DNA from: UMGS1519 sp050951095
GTDB lineage: Bacteria > Actinomycetota > Coriobacteriia > Coriobacteriales > Eggerthellaceae
Direction: 5' to 3'
Assembly (NCBI GenBank): GCA_050951095.1
Contig: JBMNIQ010000003.1
Coordinates: 434,001-498,000, forward strand
DNA: 64,000 bases
The translations under genes and the position numbers were made by a program. The notes beneath the pieces are model-generated. The model searched no databases, was not told the origin of the DNA, and worked only from the letters and a program-made list of their open reading frames with translations. Below, one piece after another: positions 25,916-35,434 of the stretch (positions within the stretch are counted from its first letter, which is position 1; each line of letters starts with the position of its first letter).

Positions 25916-27411
25916 GCGGTGGGCTCCTTCATCACGACGGGCAGGGCGGCGGTGTCCACCTTGCCATGGTCGTTCAGCGGCAGGGACGGCATCCGCACGA
26001 AGAACTCCGGGATCATGAACGCGGGCAGCTTCTTGCCCATCTCCTGCTTCAGCTGGGACAGGCTCAGGTTGCCGCCGTCTTCCGGCACCACGTAGGCCAC
26101 CAGGTACGAAAGCCCGTGCTCGTCCTGCCAGGCGCGGACCGCACCCTGCCGCACCTGCGGGCATTCCGCCAGCACGCTTTCCACGCCGTCGGGCTCCACA
26201 CGCTTTCCCAGGATCATGACCTGGTTGTCCTTGCGGTGGGCGAAGGCGAACGTGCCGTCCGGCAGCTGGTAGCCCAGGTCGCCGGAGCGGTACAGGCGCC
26301 TGCCCTCGGCATCGTGCGTGAATGCGGCAGCGTAGGCGGCCGGGTTTCCGATGTAGCCGGCGGCCACGCCGCCGCCTGATATGCAGATCTCGCCCAGCGT
26401 GCCGCGCTCCACGGGATGCAGGTCATCGTCCAGTATCCGGATGCGCGCGCCGTCCACGGCATGCCCGATGGGGTAGGTCCCGTCCGGAAGCGGCGCAACG
26501 TCGTTCACGCGCTGGTAGGCGGCGCAGACCGTGGTTTCGGAAGGTCCGTACGTGTTGTATACCGCGGCGCGGTCCAGCAGCCGGTCCACGTAGCGGGCGC
26601 GCAGCGTGTCCCCGCCGCTGATCAGCGTTTTCACAGATGCCGGCAGCAGCTGCGGCCGCTCGTTGATCTCCTGCAGCAGGTAGGGGAAGCCGTCGATCAC
26701 GGTCACGCCGTGCGCGCCGGCGAAGGCGAGGGTGTCTGCCAGGCTCTCCTTCGTGGCGGCGCTGGGAATGGCAAGGGACGCGCCGTTCAGCAGGCTGGCC
26801 CAGACCTCCTCCACGAAGATGTCGAAGGTGCACACGGAATACTGCAGCATCACGGTGCCGGGGCCGTTGCGGAATTCCCGGTTGTAGGCGCGGACGTAAT
26901 GGCATACGTTCGCGTTCGTGACCGCCACGCCCTTCGGCCGGCCCGTGGAGCCGCTGGTGTACAGGATGTAGGCCAGGTCGTCCGGGCGGCAGGCTTGGGC
27001 AGCCCGCGCGGCGCCGCGGGCGCTGCCCTCTTCGGCGATTACGCACGGCAGCCCGGCGAACGCGGGCGCCGTAAAGCGCGCTTTATACGCCTGCTGCGTG
27101 ATGACGGCATCTGCCTGGCAGTTGCCGAACATGTAGGCAATGCGCTGGTCGGGGAAGCTGGGCTCGGCGGGGATGTAGGCGGCGCCGATGCGCCAGACGG
27201 CCAGCATGGCGGCAATCTGGTGAATGCCGTGGTCCATGACCACGCCGACCCGCTTCGCCTGCTTCGGCAACTGCGCCGCCAGGGAGGCGGCAAGTGCATC
27301 CAGCTGGCCGCGGGTGACCGATGCATGCTCGTCGCAAGCTGCGGGCGCATCCGGATTGCTTCGTACTTTCGCCGTCCAGGCGGCGTAGGCCGTTTCCATT
27401 CGATCGTCCAT
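25912..27411 (-). CDS. Stand-alone amino-acid adenylation (NRPS-type A) domain protein
   Basis: 499 residues consisting of a single AMP-binding domain. Core motifs: A3 YTSGSTGRPKG (151-161), A4 with Asp197 (CTFDIFVEEVW), A5 NTYGPSETT (286-294), A7 YRSGDLG (374-380), A8 around GKRVEPDGVES and A10 LNDHGKVD with Lys484. Asp197 is the residue that binds the amino group in amino-acid-activating A domains, so an amino acid is the likely substrate. No carrier protein or condensation domain is nearby. ATG 27411 follows GAGG and is chosen over upstream codons. Coupled to the GNAT gene; divergent from an esterase gene. DltA-like roles are an alternative. Confidence 0.88.
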   Translation of the reverse strand: MDDRMETAYAAWTAKVRSNPDAPAACDEHASVTRGQLDALAASLAAQLPKQAKRVGVVMDHGIHQIAAMLAVWRIGAAYIPAEPSFPDQRIAYMFGNCQADAVITQQAYKARFTAPAFAGLPCVIAEEGSARGAARAAQACRPDDLAYILYTSGSTGRPKGVAVTNANVCHYVRAYNREFRNGPGTVMLQYSVCTFDIFVEEVWASLLNGASLAIPSAATKESLADTLAFAGAHGVTVIDGFPYLLQEINERPQLLPASVKTLISGGDTLRARYVDRLLDRAAVYNTYGPSETTVCAAYQRVNDVAPLPDGTYPIGHAVDGARIRILDDDLHPVERGTLGEICISGGGVAAGYIGNPAAYAAAFTHDAEGRRLYRSGDLGYQLPDGTFAFAHRKDNQVMILGKRVEPDGVESVLAECPQVRQGAVRAWQDEHGLSYLVAYVVPEDGGNLSLSQLKQEMGKKLPAFMIPEFFVRMPSLPLNDHGKVDTAALPVVMKEPTA

Positions 27412-27536
27412 GTCCGTACCTCTTCGTCTGCGGGGTGTTTTCCCGTACCATACCGCTAGCCGGACGCCGCCGCGCAGGCGTCTGCCGGTTGCGGCTAAAA
27501 TGACACGGGATAAGCTGAATAACGGCAAAGGCGGGA

Positions 27537-28220
27537 ATGATGCAGAGGGAACAGGCATTCGAAGTAGACGGCAGGCAGGTTACCGTGCGCTCGGAGGGAG
27601 CGGGCGGCCCGGCGGTGTACCTGCACGTGTTCATGGGCGACGGCGCCGAGGTGTGGCAGGCGTGCCATGAGCTGGGCTGCCCGGAGTTTACGCTTGTCAG
27701 CATCGGCAACCTTGCCTGGGACGACGACATGTCTCCCTGGGAATGCCCGCCGCTGACGTGCGACGATTCGCCCTGCCGGGGCAAGGCGCCCCAGCAGCTG
27801 GCGCGCCTGACGGATGCCATCATGCCGCAGGTCGAGGGCCTGCTTTCCCAGCCGCCGGCGTATGCGGCGCTTGCCGGGTATTCGCTTGCCGGCCTGTTCG
27901 CGCTGTGGGCGCTGTACCGCACGGACCGCTTCGCGCGCTTCGCCAGTGCCTCGGGGTCGCTGTGGTTCCCGGGCTTCCTGGATTTCGCCCGGGAGAACGC
28001 CTTCGCCCGTACGCCCGACTGCGTGTACCTTTCGCTGGGCAGCAAGGAGCACAAGACGCCGAACCGCATGCTGCGGACGGTGAAGGACAACACGCTTGCC
28101 TTCCGCGACCTGCTGCAGGAGCGCGGCGTGCCGTGCACGTTCGAGTCGAATCCCGGCAACCACTTCGTGCATACGCAAGAGCGCATGGCCGCGGGCATTG
28201 CCTGGATGCTTGCCCAGTAG
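27537..28220 (+). CDS. Alpha/beta hydrolase, putative esterase
   Basis: 227 residues. Ser116 sits in the nucleophile elbow AGYSLAGLFALWA, and a C-terminal His is found in NPGNHFVHTQERM. The overall pattern resembles small esterases of the enterochelin-esterase/IroE type that act on acyl or peptide esters. It is divergent from the adenylation-domain gene (125 bases between starts), so it could release or modify the product of that pair. No signal peptide. Two adjacent ATG codons (27537, 27540) follow AAAGGCGGGA; the first is used here. Confidence 0.75.
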   Translation: MMQREQAFEVDGRQVTVRSEGAGGPAVYLHVFMGDGAEVWQACHELGCPEFTLVSIGNLAWDDDMSPWECPPLTCDDSPCRGKAPQQLARLTDAIMPQVEGLLSQPPAYAALAGYSLAGLFALWALYRTDRFARFASASGSLWFPGFLDFARENAFARTPDCVYLSLGSKEHKTPNRMLRTVKDNTLAFRDLLQERGVPCTFESNPGNHFVHTQERMAAGIAWMLAQ

Positions 28221-28340
28221 CCGATTGCCGCCCGCCGTCGGGAACCCGCGCACGCCGTTCGGCAACACCTGCACCTGCGCAGGCGGTATCATAGCCGCCG
28301 ATTGACCAGACCAACCGCTATCAGACAAGAAGAACCGAAG

Positions 28341-29672
28341 ATGAACGAGAACGTACCCAATCCCAAAGCGCTGCTGCCCATTGTGGTGTTCCTGGTGTTC
28401 TACCTGGGCTGCGGCATCTACTTCCAATATGTGTCCCCCATCGAAGGGCAGATGGGCTTCTACGTGGTGTCCGTGGTGGTGGCATTCTCCATCGCGCTCA
28501 TCGTGGCGTTCCTGCAGAACCGGCGCCTGACGTTCGATTGGAAGATCCACCTGTGCGCGAAGGGCATCGGCGATGACAACATCACCATCATGCTGTTCAT
28601 CTTCCTGGTGGCCGGCGCATTCTCCGGCATCGCCAGCGAAGCGGGCGGCGCCTCCAGCACGGCGAACCTGCTGCTGAACATCATCCCGGCCAGCATGGCG
28701 GTGCCCGGGCTGTTCGTCATTGCCTGCATCATCTCCCTGGCCATGGGCACCAGCGTGGGCACCATCACCGTGCTCATGCCCATTGCCGTGTCCGTGGCGG
28801 CGTCCACGGGCTTCGACCTGGCGCTGTGCGCCGGCACCGTGGTGGGCGGCGCCATGTTCGGCGACAACCTGTCGTTCATCAGCGACACCACCATCGCGGC
28901 AACGCGGACCCAGGGTGTGGAGATGAAGGACAAGTTCCGCGTGAACTTGGGGATAGCGCTTCCGGCCGCCATCATCACGCTGGTTGCGCTGGTGGCCGTG
29001 TCGCTTTCCAGCGGCACCGCGCAGCTGGACCATTACGATTTCGACCTGCTGCAGGCGCTGCCGTACTTCATCGTGCTGGTGGTGGCCATCTGCGGCGTGA
29101 ACGTGTTCGTGGTGCTGCTGGGCGGCATCCTGCTGTTCGCCCTGGTGGGCGGCATCACCGGGTCGCTGACGTTCGCCACGGCGTTCAGCGCCATGGGCGA
29201 CGGCACCTCCGAGATGTTCGAGACCATGATCGTCACCATCCTGGTGGCTTCCATCAGCGCGCTGGTCAGGGAGAACGGGGGATTCGCCGCCATCCTGGAA
29301 TTCATCCGCAAGCACTTCCGCGGCGTGCGCGGCGGCATGCTGGGCACCGGCCTGCTGACCATGCTGATGGACATCGCCTGCGCGAACAACACAGTGGCCA
29401 TCGTGGTGGCGGGACCCATTGCCAAGACGATCGGCGAGGATTACGGCATCCAGCCCACGCGCACGGCCAGCCTGATCGATATCTTCAGCTGCGTGGCGCA
29501 GGGCATCATCCCGTACGGCGCGCAGCTGCTGGTGGCGGCGAACCTGGCGGGCATCGCCAGCATCTCCATCATGCCGTTCTGCCTGTACCAGATGATCCTG
29601 TTCGTCTGCGTGCTGGTATGGATCGTGGTGCGCGGCCACAACGACAAGGAGAATGCCCGCGCCGCCGCCTAG
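28341..29672 (+). CDS. Na+/H+ antiporter, NhaC family
   Basis: 443 residues with about eleven hydrophobic segments. The region AMGTSVGTITVLMPIAVSVA followed by GGAMFGDNLSFISDTTIAATRTQGVEMKDKF is characteristic of NhaC-type antiporters, which expel sodium or exchange it with a co-substrate (for example malate or tyramine in some relatives). Ion or metabolite specificity cannot be told. The start at 28341 has only a weak purine-rich ribosome site (AGAAGAACCGAAG); the conserved region begins about 10 residues in. Single gene. Confidence 0.88.
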   Translation: MNENVPNPKALLPIVVFLVFYLGCGIYFQYVSPIEGQMGFYVVSVVVAFSIALIVAFLQNRRLTFDWKIHLCAKGIGDDNITIMLFIFLVAGAFSGIASEAGGASSTANLLLNIIPASMAVPGLFVIACIISLAMGTSVGTITVLMPIAVSVAASTGFDLALCAGTVVGGAMFGDNLSFISDTTIAATRTQGVEMKDKFRVNLGIALPAAIITLVALVAVSLSSGTAQLDHYDFDLLQALPYFIVLVVAICGVNVFVVLLGGILLFALVGGITGSLTFATAFSAMGDGTSEMFETMIVTILVASISALVRENGGFAAILEFIRKHFRGVRGGMLGTGLLTMLMDIACANNTVAIVVAGPIAKTIGEDYGIQPTRTASLIDIFSCVAQGIIPYGAQLLVAANLAGIASISIMPFCLYQMILFVCVLVWIVVRGHNDKENARAAA

Positions 29673-29771
29673 CACGCGGCCGCGCGTGCGTGGATGCCGC
29701 TGCGCATCCTGCGGCACGTGCTGCGGTGCCGGCCTGCGCGCCGGTGCGTTGGTGCGCAGTGCGGGTCGGGA

Positions 29772-30569
29772 CTAGTCCCGTGCGAAGACCAGGCAGTCGT
29801 AGCGCACGGCCTTCGCCTTCAGCGAGTAGGCGGGCTTTACGCCGGCCAGATACGGGCCCTTCGGCGGCCGCTTCACCACCACCTTGCGCGGATGCGCGTC
29901 GATGGCGGCCTGCAGCAGCTCCTGCTCGTCGGCGCAGGGCCGCTCCAGCTTGTGCAGCAGCTGGAACTTCTTCTTCACTGCGGCGCTTTTCCGGCGTTCG
30001 GGGAACATGGGGTCCAGGTACACCACGTCGGGCGCCTGTTCAAGCGCGCCCAGCAACGCGATGCTGTCCGCCTCGTGGAAATGCATGCGCGCCACCGCAT
30101 CGCGCAGCGCAGGTTCATCCTGCGCGCGGCGGAGCGCATCCTGCAGCAGCGCGGCGATCACCGGGTCGCTTTCGCACAGCGTGACGTCGAACCCCGCGGC
30201 GGCCAGCAGCAGCGAATCCTGGCCCAGCCCCGCGGTGGCGTCGAAGGCGGTAGGCGTGCCCGCAGCGCCCTTGATGCGTGCGGCCCGCACCAGCAGCTCG
30301 CGCTGCAGCCTGCCGGGCTTCAGACGGGGAATCATCTGGCCGAAATCCGGCCGCAGCTCCATGCCGTCGCCGGCAAGCGTCAGTCCGTCGGCATCGCATC
30401 GCAGCACCAGGGGCTCCGCTGCGGCCTGTTCGGCATTCTGGGTGAACAGCGCCTGCAGATGCGCGGCAAGCGCCGCGGCATCGGGTGCGAAATCATCTGC
30501 GGGGGCGAATACCGTCACGGGACATTTGGAGCGGCTCGTCGTCGGTTCTTCGGGCATATTCAGCGGCAC
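29772..30569 (-). CDS. rsmJ: 16S rRNA (guanine1516-N2)-methyltransferase RsmJ-like
   Basis: 265 residues from a GTG start (an ATG at 30557, four codons on, is an equal alternative). PGRLQRELLVRAARIKG precedes the SAM-binding FDATAGLGQDSLLLAAAGFDVTLCE, and DVVYLDPMFPERRKSAAVKKK is the catalytic DPMxP segment of RsmJ. It methylates G1516 of 16S rRNA. The first 60 residues are family-specific and less conserved. It starts 11 bases after the fbp stop, so both are likely one transcript. Confidence 0.88.
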   Translation of the reverse strand: MPLNMPEEPTTSRSKCPVTVFAPADDFAPDAAALAAHLQALFTQNAEQAAAEPLVLRCDADGLTLAGDGMELRPDFGQMIPRLKPGRLQRELLVRAARIKGAAGTPTAFDATAGLGQDSLLLAAAGFDVTLCESDPVIAALLQDALRRAQDEPALRDAVARMHFHEADSIALLGALEQAPDVVYLDPMFPERRKSAAVKKKFQLLHKLERPCADEQELLQAAIDAHPRKVVVKRPPKGPYLAGVKPAYSLKAKAVRYDCLVFARD

Positions 30570-30580
30570 TCTCGCCGGCT

Positions 30581-32533
30581 CTAGCGCACGGGGCGTTCGG
30601 GAAGGGCGCCGGTGCGGTAGGCGTCCAGCAGCTCTTCCAGCTTCGCCTTGCGCTGCCGCAGCGCGGCACCCTCGTCCGTGTCCTCCACCAGCACCGGCCG
30701 GGGTGCCGTCTCTATCTCGCGCCAGGTGGATTCCAGGTCCGCGTTCTTCTCCACGGCCGCACGGGTGCCCGCGAACGACTGGTGCGCGGCCAGGTGCACG
30801 CCCTCATCGTCCGACACCAGCGTGAAGCCGGCGATGCCCGTGGTCTTGCGGTAGGCTGCCGACATGCCGCCGTCGATGATGAGCGCCTTGCCGTTGCATT
30901 TCACGGGGTCTTCGCCGTCCTTCACCTTCACGGGCACATGGCCGCTGACGATGCGCGCATGCGCGGGGTCCATGCCGAAGTCGCGGAAGATGCCGTCCAG
31001 GACATCCTGGTTCTCCAGCAGGGAATAGTAGGGGTTCTTCACTTCCTTGCGTGCGGCCTTGTCGGCAATCTCGTAGATCTCGAACGTGGCCATCTTGCTC
31101 TTGGCGAACAGCGGCGACCCCTGGCCCAGCCACAGGTACCACAGCAGGTCGCTTCCGCGCTTGCGGGCCGCCGGGTCGGTGGCGTCGAAAGCGTCGCGCA
31201 CGAAGCGGTCCACGGCATCGAACAGGCTCTTTCCCTTGTAGGTGCGCCCGTACAGCTCCACTTCCTTCAGGCTGCCGTCGGCGTTCAGCGGGACGCAGGC
31301 GTGGTACATCAGCGTGTTGTTCTCAATCTTGTACAGGCTGCCGCGGTCCAGGAACAGGCGCATGTGGCGCTGCAGCTTCTCGCAGTTGCGGAACGATTCC
31401 TGCAGGCTTGCCATGACCTGCTGCTCCGCTTCGGTCAGGCGGTACGGGTCGGCGGGGTCCACGGTAGGGAACACGGTGTCCGTCAGGGGCCATTCGGTGC
31501 CATCCACCACCACGGTGCCGGCATCCCAGTCAATCTTGTCCAGCAGCTTGCGGTCATCCAGCCCGAACGACGGATTCTCGTCGATGAGCCGCGCCTCCAC
31601 CTTGAACTGCAGCACGGCCATGGCCTTCTGCACCTTCACATTCAGGTCTATCTCCTGCCGGCTCAGCTCGGGGTAGCTGCCCTTCAGGGCGTAGCCGGCG
31701 CACGGGTCGTCCTTGTAGGCGTCCAGGGCGAACGTGATCAGCGGCAGCAGGTTGATGCCGTAGGCGTCTGTGAGGATGGACAGGTTCGCATAGCGGGCGC
31801 AGTTGCGGACCACGTGCGCGATGCAGCCCGGCTGGCCCAGCGCCGCGCCCATCCAGACCACGTCGTGGTTGCCCCATTGGATATCCACGGAGGGGTATGC
31901 GGCCAGCAGGTCCATGATCAGGTCCGGCTGCGGGCCGCGGTCGTATACGTCGCCCACCAGGTGCAGGCGCGCCACGGAAAGATGCTGGATGGCGTCGGCC
32001 AGCGCGCAGATCAGGCTGTCGGCGCAGCCGATGCGCACTACGGTCTCCACGATGCGCGCCAGATAGGCCTCGGCATCCATGCCGGGCCGTTCGGCTGCCA
32101 GCAGCTCCTCCACCATGCCTGCGTAGGCCTGTGGAAGCGCGGCGCGCACCTGCGCCCGCGTATGGCGGGCGGCCACATAGGCCAGAAGCGCCGTCAGCTG
32201 CGCCACCGCGCGTGCCTGCCAGGCACCGGCATCCTGCGCGCGGGCGGCCAGCGCCGCCTTCTCGCGCGGGTAGCATACCAGCGACACCAGCGCGTCCTTC
32301 TCCTCGGCGTTGAGCGACGACCCGAAGGCGGCGTCCACGGAGCGGCGGATGCCGCCGCAGGCGTTCTTCAGGATATGGGAGAACTCCTGGTATTCGCCGT
32401 GCACGTCGGACACGAACAGCTCGACGGGCTTCGGCAGGCCCAGCTGCGCTTCGGCGTTTGCGATGCCGCCGGCGGCACTGGCGGCATCGGGGAAGGATTC
32501 GGAAAGGAGTTCGAGGTATGCCATATCGGTCAT
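30581..32533 (-). CDS. fbp: Fructose-1,6-bisphosphatase class III
   Basis: 650 residues, the length of the Bacillus-type enzyme. Metallophosphatase motifs are visible: FVSDVHGEYQEF near residue 42, LVGDVYDRGPQPDLIMDLL near 193, and WGNHDVVWMG near 221, with a later GHVPVKVKDGEDP segment. It hydrolyses fructose-1,6-bisphosphate in gluconeogenesis, using Mn or similar ions. GGGAGG precedes the ATG. rsmJ follows after 11 bases. Confidence 0.95.
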   Translation of the reverse strand: MTDMAYLELLSESFPDAASAAGGIANAEAQLGLPKPVELFVSDVHGEYQEFSHILKNACGGIRRSVDAAFGSSLNAEEKDALVSLVCYPREKAALAARAQDAGAWQARAVAQLTALLAYVAARHTRAQVRAALPQAYAGMVEELLAAERPGMDAEAYLARIVETVVRIGCADSLICALADAIQHLSVARLHLVGDVYDRGPQPDLIMDLLAAYPSVDIQWGNHDVVWMGAALGQPGCIAHVVRNCARYANLSILTDAYGINLLPLITFALDAYKDDPCAGYALKGSYPELSRQEIDLNVKVQKAMAVLQFKVEARLIDENPSFGLDDRKLLDKIDWDAGTVVVDGTEWPLTDTVFPTVDPADPYRLTEAEQQVMASLQESFRNCEKLQRHMRLFLDRGSLYKIENNTLMYHACVPLNADGSLKEVELYGRTYKGKSLFDAVDRFVRDAFDATDPAARKRGSDLLWYLWLGQGSPLFAKSKMATFEIYEIADKAARKEVKNPYYSLLENQDVLDGIFRDFGMDPAHARIVSGHVPVKVKDGEDPVKCNGKALIIDGGMSAAYRKTTGIAGFTLVSDDEGVHLAAHQSFAGTRAAVEKNADLESTWREIETAPRPVLVEDTDEGAALRQRKAKLEELLDAYRTGALPERPVR

Positions 32534-32625
32534 GAGGGGCCTCCCGGGAGCATTGAAAGGAACGGCTATTCTTCGTTGCCGCCTATTCTACCCTTTGGAT
32601 GACCCCGGCGAACCCTCTGGAACGA

Positions 32626-33642
32626 TCAGCACATCCTGATCATGCTGCGGCTGATGTCCGCCAACGTAGCGGCGCCGCACATGCGCATGGTGTCGGTCAG
32701 CTCTGCTTCCAGCTGGTCCACCAGCGCGTTCACGCCGGCGGTTTCTCCGCCGTAGACGGCGGTGACGAACGGGCGCGCCAGCAGCACGCCGTCGGCGCCC
32801 AGCGCCAGCGCCTTGAACACGTCCAGGCCGGAGCGGATGCCGCCGTCCACCAGGATGGTCATGCTGCCGCCCACGGCATCCGCGATTTCCGGCAGCACCT
32901 CCGCCGTGGAGGGACAGCCGTCCAGCACGCGGCCGCCGTGGTTCGACACCACGATGCCGGCCGCTCCCGCCTCGCGGGCCTTCAGCGCGGCGTGGGGCGT
33001 CATGATGCCCTTCAGCACGAACGGCACCTGCGCCTCGCGGGCGATCTGGGCCAGCTGCTCCACGGACTTGCTGCCCGCCGGGGGCGTGAGGCCCTGCAGG
33101 AACGGCAGCCCGGCGGCATCGATGTCCATGGCGATGGCGAACGCGCCCGATTCCCGCGCCAGGGCCATCTTCTCGCGGATGGTGTCCATGTCCCAGGGCT
33201 TCACCGTGGGTACGCCCACGCCGCCGGCCGCCTTGATGGCTGCCGTGCCCGCCTTCAGCACATCGGCGTTCGTGCCGTCGCCCACGAAGGCGGCGATGCC
33301 GGCCTGGGCGCAGGCGGGGACCAGGATGTCGTTGTACGACTGATCCGTGTGCTTGTCGGCGTAGTGCAGCTGCACGGCACCCACGGGCCCGGCCAGCACG
33401 GGGATGCGCAGCGTCTTCCCGAACAGGTTCAGCGTGGTGTCCGGGTCGACGTTCTCATGCAGCGTGTCCATGTTCACGCGGATTTCCTGCCATTGCACAT
33501 AGTTGCGGATGGCCACGTCGCCGCGGCCCTTGGCGCCGGGTCCGGGAATGGTGTTCTTGCAGCCGCGCCCGTCGCAGACGGGGCAGGCCTTGCATTTGCC
33601 CATCTGGCCGCGAGCGGCCTGCAGCGTTTCCTGCCAATTCAT
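32626..33642 (-). CDS. FMN-dependent alpha-hydroxy-acid oxidizing protein with N-terminal Cys cluster
   Basis: 338 residues. The core is the FMN-binding TIM barrel of lactate/glycolate oxidase relatives; the active-site His and Arg are in VVSNHGGRVLDG and the FMN phosphate site in LVDGGIRSGLDVFKALALGA. The N terminus carries Cys17, Cys20, Cys23 and Cys28 (CKACPVCDGRGC), a possible metal or iron-sulfur site, as also known in clostridial members. It probably oxidises a 2-hydroxy acid in the cytoplasm. ATG 33642 is preceded by AGGAGA with good spacing; the frame runs much further upstream but without conservation. Confidence 0.88.
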   Translation of the reverse strand: MNWQETLQAARGQMGKCKACPVCDGRGCKNTIPGPGAKGRGDVAIRNYVQWQEIRVNMDTLHENVDPDTTLNLFGKTLRIPVLAGPVGAVQLHYADKHTDQSYNDILVPACAQAGIAAFVGDGTNADVLKAGTAAIKAAGGVGVPTVKPWDMDTIREKMALARESGAFAIAMDIDAAGLPFLQGLTPPAGSKSVEQLAQIAREAQVPFVLKGIMTPHAALKAREAGAAGIVVSNHGGRVLDGCPSTAEVLPEIADAVGGSMTILVDGGIRSGLDVFKALALGADGVLLARPFVTAVYGGETAGVNALVDQLEAELTDTMRMCGAATLADISRSMIRMC

Positions 33643-33972
33643 AGGTTGCGTCTCCTGTTGTCTCGTGATTGCCTGCTTGCCGTTTCGTCCGAACAATGGG
33701 TGCATTGTACGGCACGCCCGCGCGGTCTGGGCCCTGTCTGCGGTAAGGCGGCGGCGTGCTCCTGCGGGCGGCGCCGACGGGGCGGGGGTGTGCCGGCGGA
33801 CGGCGGCAGGCGGGCGGTGCGGGGCGGCCGTCGCGCACAATGGCCGGGGCTGCTGTCGGGCGCGGCATCCCCTGCGTTTCGCGAACATTTCCCGCAGGTT
33901 CTCCCGCCTACCTTCCCCTAACGCGCGCATAATGGAGCGGTTATTGGCATTTGACGCGAAACGAGGCGCGAT
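33643..33972. other. Divergent intergenic region, FMN enzyme to permease operon
   Basis: 330 very GC-rich bases without a gene. CGCATAATGG at about 33927-33936 is the only -10-like site pointing at the permease; no -35 box or palindrome stands out. Confidence 0.35.
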
Positions 33973-35433
33973 ATGGCCGAGAAGAAGAGCGGTGCGATGC
34001 CGCCTGCGCAAGATGCGGGCGACGCCGGGTATGCGAAGGAGCTGAAGCCGCGGCATATCCGCATGATCGCCTTGGGCGGCTCCATCGGCACGGGGCTGTT
34101 CCTGGGAGCGGGCGGGCGCCTGGCCCAGGGCGGCGCCGGCCTCATGTTCGCCTACGCCATCTGCGGCGTGTTCGCGTTCCTGATGGTGCGCGCGCTGGGC
34201 GAGCTGTCCGTCCGGCGGCCGTCGTCCGGTGCGTTCGTGTCGTATGCGCGCGAGTTCCTGGGCGAGCGCGGCGCCTACATCACGGGCTGGCTGTTCTTCC
34301 TGGATTGGTCCACGACCGTCATGGCGGACATCACGGCCGTGGCGCTGTACATGCATTACTGGACGCTGTTCCAACCCGTTCCGCAATGGGTCATCGCGCT
34401 GATCGCGTTGGCGCTGGTGTTCTGCCTGAACCTGATGAGCGTGAAGATGTACGGCGAGGCGGAGTTCTGGTTCGCCCTGATCAAGGTCGGCACCATCATC
34501 GTGTTCATGGTCGTGGCCATCGTCTGCATCGTCCTCGGTGCGCCGGTGGGGGATACCACGGCCGGCATCTCGAACATCACGGACTACGGCGGCCTGCTGC
34601 CCATGGGCCTGGCGCCCGTGTTCGCCCTGACGCTGGGCGTCGTCTACGCGTTCGGCGGCACGGAGATGGTCGGCGTCGCTGCGGGCGAGGCGAAGGAAGA
34701 GGCCGTGAAGCAGCTGCCGCGCGCCATCAACTCCATGATCATCCGCATCTTCGTGTTCTACGTGGGCTCGGTCATCCTCATGGCCATCGTGCTTCCGTAT
34801 ACGGCCTACTCTTCCGCGCAGTCCCCGTTCGTCACGTTCTTCGCGGCGCTGGGCGTGCCGTATGCGGACTCCATCATCCAGGTCGTCGTGCTCACGGCGG
34901 CGCTGTCGTCGTTGAACGCCGGGCTGTACGCCACCAGCCGCACGCTGCGCTCCATGGCCATCGCCGGTTCCGGCCCGAAGTTCGCCGCGCGCATGAACAA
35001 GAACAAGGTGCCGTACGGTGGCATCATCATCACGTCGTCGCTGGGTCTGCTGGGCGTCCTGCTGAACTACCTGCTTCCCAGCAACGCATTCGACATCATC
35101 ATGAATCTGGCCGGCATCGGCATCGCGGGCACGTGGTGCATGATCCTCATCACGCATCTGGCGTTCCTGAAGCAGGTCAAGGCCGGCAAGGAGAAGCGCC
35201 CGGACTACCGCATGCCCGGCGCGCCCGTGACGAACTGGCTGGCCATCGCGTTCTTCGTCATCGTGGTGCTGTCGAACCTGACCAGCGATTCCGGCCGGTG
35301 GACGCTTGCGCTGTTCGCCGTGGTGGCCGTGGCGCTGGTGGCCGGCTGGTTCTTCGTGCGCAAGCGCATCAAGGGCAACCTGATGGATGATATCCTCGAC
35401 AAGGAGACGGACCGGATTCTCGAGGATGAATAA
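33973..35433 (+). CDS. Amino acid permease (APC superfamily), probably asparagine uptake
   Basis: 486 residues, twelve expected membrane helices. HIRMIALGGSIGTGLFLGAG near residue 28 is the signature of the AnsP/CycA/GabP group of amino acid permeases, as are GELSVRRPSSGAFVSYAREFLG and the SSLNAGLYATSRTLRSMA segment. The next gene, overlapping the stop region, encodes an asparaginase and the third an AEC carrier; this makes asparagine the likely substrate, which is inference from context. GAGG precedes the ATG. Confidence 0.9.
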   Translation: MAEKKSGAMPPAQDAGDAGYAKELKPRHIRMIALGGSIGTGLFLGAGGRLAQGGAGLMFAYAICGVFAFLMVRALGELSVRRPSSGAFVSYAREFLGERGAYITGWLFFLDWSTTVMADITAVALYMHYWTLFQPVPQWVIALIALALVFCLNLMSVKMYGEAEFWFALIKVGTIIVFMVVAIVCIVLGAPVGDTTAGISNITDYGGLLPMGLAPVFALTLGVVYAFGGTEMVGVAAGEAKEEAVKQLPRAINSMIIRIFVFYVGSVILMAIVLPYTAYSSAQSPFVTFFAALGVPYADSIIQVVVLTAALSSLNAGLYATSRTLRSMAIAGSGPKFAARMNKNKVPYGGIIITSSLGLLGVLLNYLLPSNAFDIIMNLAGIGIAGTWCMILITHLAFLKQVKAGKEKRPDYRMPGAPVTNWLAIAFFVIVVLSNLTSDSGRWTLALFAVVAVALVAGWFFVRKRIKGNLMDDILDKETDRILEDE

Positions 35434-35434
35434 C

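Noticed and set aside
27495..29717. 740-codon minus-strand open frame opposite the esterase and NhaC genes
   Set aside because: His/Gln/Asp-rich antisense translation; the plus-strand genes explain the DNA.
30485..32602. 705-codon plus-strand open frame opposite fbp
   Set aside because: Antisense shadow of fbp, whose metallophosphatase motifs are clear on the minus strand.
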